From Annona cherimola (lineage: Eukaryota; Streptophyta; Magnoliopsida; Magnoliales; Annonaceae): 64,000 nucleotides of DNA. The stretch covers positions 19,941,764-20,005,763 of the forward strand of contig CM059972.1 in the NCBI GenBank assembly GCA_030490835.1, given 5' to 3'. Under the pieces are notes generated by a model, which worked only from the letters and a program-made list of their open reading frames with translations, was not told the DNA's origin and searched no databases. Position numbers and translations under genes: made by a program. Shown here piece after piece: positions 23,081 through 34,800 of the stretch; within the stretch, counting starts at the first letter, position 1, and every line of letters begins with the position of its first letter.

Positions 23081-24739
23081 CGATTGTAGGTGGGTGCTCA
23101 CGCCTCTTGTTGTTGCTGGTGGGTCGCTCTCACAGATGATGGTATTGGTAGATACGTTGACGTGCTTTCCTCAGAGAGAATAGACACATGGAAAGCAAAA
23201 CAATACGGCCATGATGGCTGGGTGGCTTAAACGTTGGAACCCAATGCTTGTACTTGCAACAGGGGACAAATTAACTTTTTCGTGTAACAGATGGCCTTGT
23301 GCCGGTGGATGGTTGAAAAGGCAAAAAACTGCTTTTTAAAAACTTGCTAGACGTGAAAGATTCTTCTTCTGGATAAAGGCTGTTTACTTGGGGTGGGAAG
23401 CTAAGGACCACGTTTTTTTTTTATGATTTTGTAATTTTTATTGTTTATTCCCTCCACCATTTTCCTTGTGCAGTCATGCAACATAATAATAATTATTATC
23501 TCTGTGATATGATAGTGCTTTGGATGTGGCAGGTACACGTGATGTGCATGAGCATGAGCAGGAGGATCACGACGACTAGCGGGCCCCTTTCTTTTCAATT
23601 CTTTTTCTTTTCCCCTACACGTGATTGGCGTGAGCTGAAACAGGTGGACCTTGTTTCCTGAGGCGAGCATTTGAGATGATGGTGACGATGACGATGATTC
23701 CTTAGCTAGGACAAAAGAGCCTGTTGCGTGTGGGCCTTGCGGCTTGGGACTTGTGTGTAATTTGGGGAAGGGAGGGAAAGACGTGCAGGGACAAGTCGTA
23801 CCCAGCTTATCCGACTGGGGAGTGGTGCTGTGGTGGATATCGATCCGAATCTACGTAGGTGGGATGTGGGAGTGGGGCTTGAGTCGGATGGGTGGCGCTG
23901 CTGCTTCTGGGATGGATAAAGCCTTACAGCAAAACGTGTGCTGACCGCAGTCAGCGGCACCTGGTTTTTATTTCTTTTTTCTTTCTAATGCATGTGTTAT
24001 TACTTATTAAATGACGCGTCGGGCGAAGTGAGCTGCTGAAACAATGAGTTGGAAAACCACGAACCGACGAACGGACTTGGTTGGGCTTTTCGAGGAAAGT
24101 AGAGGCGGATCGCCCTTTTTATGCCAGTTGTGAATCCCATGTTATGTAATGGGCTGTGCTTTCGATGGGGTAGCCATCGTATTTCGATGCTTCGGACCTT
24201 GATGGTCAAATAAACATTCCATCCACTCATTTCGGTTAATATTATTTATTTTGTCATGGCACCAAAAATAATTTCAATCCACCACTTGAGTGAGCCGCCC
24301 TGCTTAAAAATATATAAAATCGTGTGTTAATTTTAAAAACAACTTATTTCATATATGTATATATTAAAATGTTATAGTAATATTTTATAAAATCATTCAT
24401 CTATATAAAAATTTTAGATGTTATTATTTGAAGGGTCATGCACATATTTGTTTTGCATAAATTTTTAATTACTTCATCACATAGTTTTATACAATTATTC
24501 TGCTTTTAATTATTTTTTTACCACTATCAATACGACTACTTTCTTTGTTTTAATTTTATTCTCTTTACTCCTAGTTATTATTCATGTCATTTTAAATTAT
24601 TTCACCTGTTTATATTAACAACTTTTCTTTCAAAAGTTTTATTAAATATCAAGCACACATTAAATAAATAAATAAATTGATATGCAGTAAGTGGATGATA
24701 TGTTAATTTACTTATCAAAGTGCGCCAAATGGGTGTATT
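23081..24739. other. Intergenic DNA downstream of the pseudogene
   Basis: The most GC-balanced non-coding stretch of the window (about 23500-24230). No frame in it matches a family I know. 24455-24665 is a partial Tourist-like MITE (TTTTATTCTCTTTACTCC, then AAGTTTTATTAAATATCAAG). Confidence 0.4.
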
Positions 24740-24740
24740 T

Positions 24741-25283
24741 AGGGGTGGGAATCGGGACGGGTCGACCCGTGACCCGCCCCGACCCTGTTTAATATCGGGG
24801 CGGGGCGGGATTGCGTACTCAGCGGGGCGGGGCGGGTCGGTTTTTTGATGATTTTAAAGAAAGGTGGGTCGGGGCAAATTTTGGTTTTTAACAGGCGGGT
24901 CGGGGCGGACCTACCTGCTGACCCGTTTTCTGATATTTTACATTAAAAAGAAAAACCTCATTCAATGTTAATATTTATGTTTTATTTAATTATTTATATT
25001 TACTTTGACTGATTAATAATAGATTCAAGCATATAGTAGTTAAATTTAATATAAATTTGTCATTATACTTGATAGTTTTATAAATTTTTAAAAACTTCTT
25101 ACTGACCCGTAGTTTTTTACTCGACCCGTTGACCCGATACCGACCTGAATTTTGTCCTGAGACTTAGTAGAAAAAAGTAATGGTCAAACCGACCTTGTCC
25201 CAACCCGATATAAAATAAGGGTCAAACAAGATTTTTGAAAAGAATGGTCAAAGTTGGGCACACCCTGACCCGCCCCGATTCCC
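24741..25283. mobile_element. Short non-autonomous hAT element
   Basis: Starts AGGGGTGGGAATCGGGACGG and ends with the complementary CGCCCCGATTCCC, the right end being clipped by about six bases. GTGTATTT precedes it and GTGTATTA follows it, a likely 8-bp duplication with one mismatch. The subterminal regions are dense in GACCCG/CGGGTC repeats. The interior is AT-rich and matches part of the longer element at 56611-58076, so it looks like an internal-deletion derivative. Confidence 0.78.
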
Positions 25284-26507
25284 GTGTATTATTCTGGTAT
25301 TCTATTCTGGACACCATTGAAGCATTCCCCTTACATAATCTTTCAAATATAATTTTATATTCGGGTGCACCGTAACATGTAAAATTTTTAAAGCCTTTTA
25401 CATTTATTAGGAAAATTTTCTAATTTTGCAGTAAGCTAATTAGCATTTTTTTAGAAATACTGGTATTATTCTAACGGCTTACATCCGGATAATAAACCCG
25501 TGTTAGAGTAGGGGAGTGTAGGAGAGCGGCATTCAGTTCACAGAAGCGGTAGTCGCTTTCGGGTCTCATCTATTAAAATGACGTACCGGAATATGACTAA
25601 TTTATTTTTTTCTCCTCTGCCACCTCGCCCCTGTTGACATCAACTTACCCCTGTTTTCCTCCTTGTTAAATTACTTTTAACTTTTTTGGTTGCGATCAAT
25701 ATTTTTGTCGTCATTTTATTTGTTATTTTATTCCACTTAGTAGCTATCTTTGGGGCCTCAGTTAACATTATTTTTTCATTTGTATTTTTCACTGTAAAAG
25801 CAACGGCATTGGTTTCGTGACTTGTGAGCGAGTTTTTGCATTTGGGTCTTTCAAGTTGGCAAAATTTGTAAGTTTTAACCCTCAGATTTTATATTTGTTG
25901 CAGATGACATTAAGTTTAGGAAATTTGCAATCCTAGTCTTTCCATGCAAGGGAAGCCATAATATTGTTACTATTCAAACAAAAATGATCAAAGTTCACTT
26001 CTAATCCAAAAATAAAATATCTTAAATTGGCTGGTTAAAGTTAATTTTTTTTTTACCAATCCAATAAAAAATGGCCTACGAAAATCCACCCTAAAACACA
26101 TTCCATCCATGGCTTTAACTACGAAGGCGAATTTCTTAACCTTGGAGCTATTTTAGCAAATATTTTGAAATTTAGAGCGTGAGTAGTTGATAAAAGGAAG
26201 AGGGATAAAAAAAATTATTGGAAAATTTTAAAAAAAGTTATACAGTCACGTGATAAATCTAATGATTATGCGTAAATCGAATAAAAATAGATATAATCAA
26301 AAATACAAAAATTAATAGAAAGTATGGCTGGTGAGTTAATTAAAATATGAAATCATGTCAAGAAGATGTGAAGGAAAGGATGAGATATTATTATTATATT
26401 TTTCACCGAACGCAAGGCGGACAATGTAGAGCAGGAAAAGGTGCAAATTTAAAAACTAGAGGGGAGTTTATGGAAAACCACTGGGAAGGATCGCATTTAT
26501 CCTTTTT
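25284..26507. other. Intergenic DNA, no recognised gene
   Basis: No frame of note and no repeat structure recognised. Confidence 0.4.
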
Positions 26508-26798
26508 GGGTGTGTTTGTTTGGGGCCAAAACTTGTCAATTAAAACTTTTCAACCCAAAACTTTTCACTCTTCATAACTATTCTATTTTTTAATTATTTT
26601 TTCACATTTTTCTATACAAATTACCCTACTTTTCAATCATTTTTACACAACTACCCATACAACTAACCTATCTATTTTAACTTTATTCTCTTTACTCCTC
26701 ATCATTACTCCTATTATATCACATCATTTTCTATCAATTTGACAACTTCTGCCTCTAAAACTTTTCATCAAAAGTTTTACCTCCAACCAAACACACCC
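26508..26798. mobile_element. Tourist-like MITE
   Basis: GGGTGTGTTTG at the left and CAAACACACCC at the right, flanked by TTT on both sides. Length 291 bp. Opposite orientation to the copy in gag (CTTTATTCTCTTTACTCCTC here corresponds to the complement there). Confidence 0.85.
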
Positions 26799-27067
26799 TT
26801 TATTGCATAGATATCATCAATCCCGCAATGCGCGGGCAAGCGCCCGAGAATAATCGAATATATGGTTTGCGTAGACGCTGACGGTGTACAGTAGTCGGTG
26901 AAGATGAGATTGAAACTTTTTATTCTTAAAATATACTTTTCTCATTTTTGGAAAATAACAACTTTTTTTTTTATTTTTCATCAAATTTTAAAAAAATTTC
27001 AGCATAAAAGTAGTTTCATAATTCTCTTAATTTCTAATATATTGATGATTAATGTAAATTTCATTCA

Positions 27068-27117
27068 TTCGTTGTATTTTTTTTTTTTTTTTTTTGATGG
27101 AAACGTTCGTTGTATTT
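27068..27117. repeat. Poly-T micro-insertion with 12-bp duplication
   Basis: TTCGTTGTATTT (27068-27079) recurs at 27106-27117. Between the copies lie a T-run and GATGGAAACG. Confidence 0.7.
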
Positions 27118-27132
27118 GATTTCATTTGTTTA

Positions 27133-27396
27133 GAGTGTGTTTGAGAAATAATAAAATTTTTGATGAAAATTTTTGGTATAAAAGTTTTTGAAATTATAAA
27201 AAATATTATGATAGAGGCAATAATCAATAGTAGAAAGAATAAAGTTAAATACATAAGTTAAGTGTATGCAGTAGTTGCATAAAAATGATTGAAAAATATA
27301 GTAGTTATATAGAAAAATCAAAAAATAATTAAAAATAGAATAGTCGTTGAGGTGAAAAACTTTAAATTAAAAATTTTAGGAAAAAATAAATAACCC
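27133..27396. mobile_element. Tourist-like MITE, diverged copy
   Basis: Begins GAGTGTGTTTGAG and carries the family interior (TAGTTGCATAAAAATGATTG, then the AAAAATAATTAAAAA block). The right end is degenerate. Confidence 0.65.
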
Positions 27397-27603
27397 TTGG
27401 TTAAGAAATTAAATTTTATTCAAATCAAATATGTGCATAAGTGAAATTTACTTTAACACAGATATGTATGTGTTAATTAGGAAAAAATACTTATATCTAT
27501 TTGCATATATATTATAATATAATAATACCATGTATAAATTATGATAAATTCTTAGATCCATTTATGTATATCTTAAAATAATAATACTTTATACAATTAT
27601 TTA

Positions 27604-27860
27604 TCCACCTAGAGCATGTTATGGTGAGTGATAAAACTTTTAAATGTAAATTTTTTGAAATTAATAGAAAATGATTTGATATGAAAGTATGAGAGGTAAA
27701 AATAATAAAATTAAAAAAGATATATTAGTTTCACTGACAATTGTGTATATATGGTTAAAAAGTAAGATAACTTTCATATAAATATCTAAATAAATGATTA
27801 ACAAATATATCAGCAGAAAAAATATAAAATTTTAGATTGAAAATTTTTATTATAGCTAAA
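27604..27860. repeat. Tourist-like MITE fragment
   Basis: A weaker copy with the AAAATGATTTGATATGA block and interior order of the family, but no clear ends. Confidence 0.45.
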
Positions 27861-28500
27861 CATATAGATAGTAATGACGTTTTAAATTATTCAGATGTTA
27901 AATTAAAATTGATAATTAGTACTAAATCATTTTATTATATTAATTTTATATATTTATAGATGAAAGTCATGTATAACCAACAAAATTTTTCATAATATTA
28001 TAAATAGTATTAAATATAATCAATGACTTCATTTAATGAATCATCCTGAACGAAGGTACTTGACACATGCGTGAGTGTTTCCGGAGATAAGGGCATATTC
28101 CACGTCACGTATATGGAATGAAAATGTAATAATATGTATTAAAAATGAGTAAAATTATATTAAAAATTGTAAAAACTATATTAAAAATTAAGAAGCTGTA
28201 ACGAGAAAGGTAATAGAGATTGACTCTAAATTTTTTTTTTAATTTTTTTAAATTTTTTTATGACTTAGAACACGCCCAAATGCAAGGAGACTCCGGGCTT
28301 TAGTTGGAACTCCGCGAAGGCAAAATTTGAAAGAGAAAATATAATTAAAAAAAAAAAAAAAGCGGACGTGAGTGATGGACCGACGGATTGTGCACGAGAA
28401 AAACGCTGGCGACGTAGGAGAGGGGAGATAGAGACGGGTAAAAAGGAAAAAAGAAAAAGAAATAGGAGAGGGCAAAACTGGGGGGAGGAAAAGGAAAGAA
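27861..28500. other. Upstream region of the paladin-like gene
   Basis: AT-rich to about 28260, then a more balanced stretch with an A-run near 28348. A TATAATTAAA at about 28339-28348 could serve as a TATA element for the gene, but nothing in the sequence fixes the transcription start. Confidence 0.35.
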
Positions 28501-28661
28501 AATGAAAAGTTGCCTACGGCCCTTCGTCCCCGCACTTGCATCTACTCCAATTACGACGAATGAAGAATCAAAATCGAATTATCCAGACGCCCTCTCAAAA
28601 TTTCCTTTTCTCCCACAGACTACAAAACCCATCCCGTCTCCTCTTTCTAAATCCTCCTCCT

Positions 28662-28700
28662 CTTGCTTTCGTCTTTCGTCTTTCGTCTTTCGTCTTTCGA
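28662..28700 (+). repeat. CTTTCGT microsatellite in the probable 5' UTR
   Basis: Five or so direct copies of a 7-base CTTTCGT unit, in pyrimidine-rich leader sequence. Confidence 0.75.
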
Positions 28701-28867
28701 CGTCCAATCCATTATCTTCTGGCAAAAAAAATCCATTCCGTTTCTCTCTTTGTCTCGTTCTGTGGCTACTTTTCTTTTATATTGCTGGGGATTCCCATCC
28801 AAAGTGATTCTAGTTGTTGCTGCATCTCTGCTCCAGCACCAGGAGGGAATACGGAGGAATTAATCAA

Positions 28868-31800
28868 ATGAAGATGTCGAATTCAGGTCTGCCGGAAGAT
28901 GTGATGAACTTGAGAGGAGGATCTGTGCTTGGCAAGAAAACCATTCTCAAGAGCGACCATTTTCCCGGTTGCCAGAACAAACGCCTCACCCCCCAAATCG
29001 ATGGGGCACCCAATTACAGGCAGGTCTGTGTGCACAATCCACCTTTCTTCTCCTATAAAAATCCCATTTTCTTACCCATTTTCTATTCTTTTCTTTTCGG
29101 TTTCCTCCCAAATAAATGAACTCAACTTTACTCTCGCCTTATTCAACGAATTTGTCATTTCGTTTTGTATAATTTCTCTGGATTTCCTCCTCCTTTTTTT
29201 CTCCCTTCTCTCTCTATGTCTGCTCGTGTTTCTGAATCTCTCTTTCTGGCTAAGAAGTTTTTAAACCTGAGTATTTCATTGATTGGAAGAGGTTGTGATA
29301 AAAATTTCACGACTTCCATTTCCAATGAACAGCATTACATGAAGAAATGCCATGAGAAAGATCATTCGCAAGGTTTGCACTTCTGTTTCTTATGAAACCT
29401 CCAACGCGTGAAACAGACTTGATATTATATTCATGTTTGCTTTAGGTTTAATTCCCAATGAATTAACGAAATCTTTTGCTGAAGCTTGTGTTCTTGTTCG
29501 TTGCAACAGGCTGGATGTTTGCACGTCCATGGTGTTGCAATACCCACCATGGATGGGATCCGGAATGTCCTTAATCATATTGGGGCGCAAAAGAATGGAA
29601 AGCAAAAACGGGTTCTTTGGCACAGTCTTAGAGAAGAGCCAGTAAGTTCTATCTGTTTATGCCACCTGAAAATAACAAAATTTGGGTTATTTTACTTATT
29701 TCTGCCGAACTTTTTTTTTTTTTTTTGACAGTTTTTTCTGCCGAACTTTTGAATCTGAGGATTTTTCTGATAACATGATTGTTTCTAATTCTGAAACAGG
29801 TGGTGTACATCAATGGCCGTCCTTTTGTTTTACGTGATGTGGAAAGGCCTTTCTCCAATTTGGAGTACACGGTTAGTTGATATTAAGAGTTGCCAAAGCA
29901 TGTTCCACGATCACAGCTTATTTATGATTGCTTACTGGGCTCAGCCTCTTGCTATTTGCGTGCAATATCATTTTTATATGGACAAATTTTTATCCAAGCA
30001 TTGCATCCCTGTTGCTGTTAAGCCCATTTTTAGGAGATCCTATGAGATTTATGCCGTGACTGCTGATCTAGAGTTCTGAGATTGTTCCAGTTGTTTTGTT
30101 GTTTGTTTTGCTTCTTTCATATCATAGAAGTCCCTTCTTCGTTTTTGACTAGGATGTAATGATAATACAAAAATTTTCCACCGTCCTCTTTCAGTTGCTT
30201 TGCACACACTTCTCTCTCTTATTGGTCATAGAGTTCTTGACAAATTCTTGTTATTCATTGAAAATGTGACTGGTTTTTATATGCATTTAGTCTTGTCCTT
30301 GCTTCCAGCTACTTGAGCATGCTGTCATAATTGATAATTTCATGGTTTCAGAACTTTATCAACTAGATCTTAAGAGCAAAATTATTGCTAAAGACTTTAA
30401 AATTGGACATCCACATGAAAGAGATACAATGGAGATATGATTGAGTCGTTGGCCACTAGCAAAGCTAAGATGTTGTCTAGTGAAAAACATGTTGCAAAAA
30501 TCCTCCATTCCTTAACAATTGTGACTGATATTGATCAAACGCGAGGTCTATTTGTATCCTTTTTCTGTTCTCTTTATCTTTGTATGAAAGGATTTACTGG
30601 TAATACCTTAGATGAATATTTTTTTGACAATCATTTACGTTGTCCAAATCTATTTATGTTTATCCAGTTCAAAAGACTATAAAAACGGACAGCTTTACAT
30701 CATGGAGGTTCCTTCCAAAAGTTGGAACCCTGTTATAGATCTTTCCTTAATAATATGGCTGGATGAGAATGTGAACATCTGCAGCCATGTGGAATAAACT
30801 GGGAAAGAATATCACTAGGAGGTATCCACAAATTCCTTTTGATGCTTTGACAGTTGAAGAATGGGGATTGCTGTCCAATTTATAGAATTGGATTCCATGG
30901 AAACCATCCCTCATATGATCTAGATGTCTCAACTACTGAAGACTAATGTTCTCTTAACCTAACCTCTATACCTTTTTGCCAAAAGCACAATATGGACACT
31001 CTGACAGCCTTGAGAAATATAAAAGAGGTGAGGGTGAAAAGCTTGTCATAGCAGAGAACTAAATTCCACATGGAAAAGGGGAAAGAGAGTTCTTGGTAGT
31101 TTATAAGTGGGTATTAGGATAAACGTAGCATGACTAGTTTTAAAAAGGTGCAAGCAGATAATGTCAAATTGCAAGACCCATAATCCATGGGCCCAATATT
31201 ACTTTTCTGGGTTTATGCTACAAATGATATTAGAGAAGGACATCCTCAAGTAGATGTGGTTCGGAGAGTTGATTCAGTGAAAACTAGGGATGCAAGTAAA
31301 AGCTATAAGTTGTGGTTTGAGAATGAACTGGGCGGAAGCTGGTGAGACTGTGACTGCCCTAATAACTAGAAAAGGCAAAGGATAGAAAGATTATTATAGT
31401 AGACAAAAAGAGTTTGTGGTGGTTTATAAGTGGGCCTGAGGTTAAAGATAGCGTGTTACTTTTTAAAATTGTATGGCTAAGTTGCTAGGCCAAAATGGAT
31501 AATATCACCTTGTGGGATCCATAATCCACAAGCACATGATCACTTTTCTGGGTTTGTGTGTTACAAACACTATCAGCTCTTGAATACCTAGAACTCCCAC
31601 TTGACCAAGTAAAAGTGATTGTAGCTTTCTTCTCCCTGCCATAGGAATCACCTTGGGAATTGTCTTGTGTCTCTATTACACTTGAAGGACAATAAAAGAT
31701 AACCAGCATACTCTAATGGAATCTAGGATTCCATGTTTTATTCAGTCATGCATTATTGGGATAAGTTTTATTCTAGCAAGTTCCATAATTGCAAGGATCA

Positions 31801-34800
31801 ATTTTTTTTTTCTTTTTCAAATTTTCACAATTTTGATTGCCTCTTGCCCTCTCTCATTAGTCTTTCTGATATTCATTATGGTTTAAACTAGGGAATCAAT
31901 CGAGCTAGGGTTGAAGAGATGGAAGCTCGTCTGAAGGAAGATATTCTGCAGGAAGCTGCCAGGTATGCTTATGATGCATGGTTTATATACATTTTCTCTC
32001 ATTTGAAATGAATGTTGACAGTCTGGCGACAAATTTCTTATCTACTGTTGTTGCTTCCTATGATAGTTTTTCTTTGAAAATCTGACTTAGCAGATATGGA
32101 AATAAGATCCTTGTAACTGATGAACTTCCAGATGGTCAGATGGTGGACCAATGGGAACTGGTGACACAGGATTCTATTAAGACACCTCTGGAGGTGAATC
32201 TTATTGGTGCTCTTATTTTTTGCTTTTTCTTTTTTTAAAAGTCATGGTTGTTTTCTACTTATTTTGTCACTTATAAGTTGAGAATCTGAATAGGTATATG
32301 AGGAGTTACAAGCAGAAGGATACCTTGTTGACTATGAGCGCGTGCCCATTACTGACGAGAAGTCCCCGAAAGAGAGAGATTTTGACCTTCTGGTTTGTAA
32401 CTTGGTTAGCCTTCATTCGAGATGTTGGTATCGCAAGCCATTATGATAAAATTACACATCATCATTTATTTTGGGTGCTTCTTAGGGGCCTGCTGGCCTG
32501 CTTAGTGCAGGTTTTTTCCAGACACATGTGCTTGTGAGTGTATCAGTTGAGCAAAATCCTTAAATTTGATCAGTTAAAAATTTTCCATATTATAATTATG
32601 ATTTCCTGTGAACATTTTTTCAATCATCCTTGATGATGTTAGTTTGAAATTTACAATCAGTTGGGTCACAATAAGTTAGAAAGCTGTTAAAAGAACATAC
32701 AGCTTTATTCATGGAGGGCTTCTAGCATAATTTTGTTGGATTTTATTTAAGGGTGATTTGGATAGATGTTTCGAAAATTCATCCTTAAAAATCCTCTCTG
32801 TTTGTATATATTTCCTCTGGTAATAACTTTGCTTTTTCCCCCATAATGACCTATATTTTCCATCATTTGTTCTACCATTGTTGTAAACAAGCTTTTCTAT
32901 TTTTTTTTTTATTCACTGCTCTGACAACATTTTATTGATTTCAATATCACTACCTTTTGTCCCCATCTTTACCTTAGTTGCCTCCATTCAACCATACCTT
33001 AAAATTTTGAACTCTTGGTATGGATGCTTGTGAACAGTGTCCCTGCTGTTGAGATGATTGAATACTATCTCTGAGTCTTGCATATATCTAGTCATGGCTG
33101 CATTGTTGGTTTTGATAACCAAAACAAGAAAAGGGAAAAAAGGGCAGTAACCTTGAGCCTGCTGTGAGTAGGACAAGGATTAGTTATGGCAGATTCCATA
33201 GCCTCCCACATTGTTATAAGCAAGACGAGCAAATCATCATCATCAGCTTTGTCATGAGCTGTTTACTACTTTTGTGAGGCAACCAAAACAAGCATTAAAT
33301 TCTTTTTGCTTCCCAAAAAGGTCTATGGGCCCTCTTTGCATGGACCCATGGATAACTTTGATGTTAGACATAAGCAACAGCACTGTGATCCGGATTCTGG
33401 CCAATACCATTAGGTTGCATCTTTGTGTCTGGACATCACAAAAATACAGTGGAATTCACCATTGTTCGATAGTAATTCTAATGGATTTCCATTTTCATCA
33501 AAAAAATTCTAGTGGATTTCCATAGATTTTTACAGCATTTGCTAACTATGGTCATTGCATATTATGTTTGCATATTAAATATCGCAAAACAACATGTGAT
33601 TTATGTTTACTTTGTTTTATTATGTAAAACCGCAAGATGCTAAACCCGCAAACAAACCCAGGCCTTGGATATGTGCCAGTCTAAATTCTGTGTTCTATGA
33701 AAGCTAGTCAAATCATTCACAGTGGTGATCCTGCTACATTTTTTGACACTCAGCCCATCAATGGATTATCTGATATGGGTTTCTTACTTTTCAGGTTCAT
33801 AGAATCTCTCAAGTTGATATAAATACGGAAATAGTTTTTAACTGTCAAATGGGGCGTGGACGAAGTACAACTGGAATGGTGATTGCTACATTGGTATACC
33901 TTAATCGCATGGGAGCATCAGGTATCCTTCATTGCTCCTTTTAAGCTCTCCAGTATTCTTGGTAATCATGAACTAGCTACTTCATTTTTCTTGACACAAA
34001 CTCTGATGTAGGTTGCAGAGTTAGCGGAAGGTTGGCTGCTTGACAATGCCTTCATTTTAGGAATTTTTGCATATATGCACCTTGAATTTGTGAAAATTTT
34101 GGACCTTTTGACCCTTAAAATTTCATATTCACATTAGATGACTAGTTAAGTTTCAGAAATGACCATAATGCCTTTGAAATGTCATAACACAACTTAAATT
34201 AGGGGTACAATACTAAACCAATTTAAAATAAGCAGGATTGAGTTGTCATGATGGAATTATCAGGTCCAATGAATGTGCAATATTCGCTTCCATTCAGGTT
34301 GCTGGTGCAAACATGTATAGCTTATATTATTTCTTTTTCTTCTCATTACACACAGAAAAATGCTTTTCTATTAGTGGAACTGTCTATTAGGTAGTGCGAT
34401 ATAATGGCAGAAGAAACTGTGCGCGTGCGCACATAGGTGGGTGGCTGGGTGTTTATGTGTGTTTTGCGTCATTGCGTATCCTGCATGGTGTCTCTGTGTG
34501 TATGTGTCCACATCTATGTGATTTGGTCTTAAATTTTGTATGATATGTATTTTAAAGAATACTTCTTTATTATACCTCTAACTGGGAATGCATAAAAAGT
34601 GCATGAGAAAGGAGATCATTCCTTTCTTGCAAGAAACATGATATTGCCTCCTACAAAGCGATGTATCACTTTCAACAAGGTCCTTTGAGATATGACAGGC
34701 TCGCTTTGTGTTCGTTGTTGTATATCATATTTTGAAACTAGAATAAAATTGACAATGATACTGTTTAGATGCATGGGGTATTTCTGTACAAAACAGTATG

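Noticed and set aside
29813..30079. 88-codon frame overlapping exon 3 of the paladin-like gene
   Set aside because: It is the exon read in another frame, running on into the intron.
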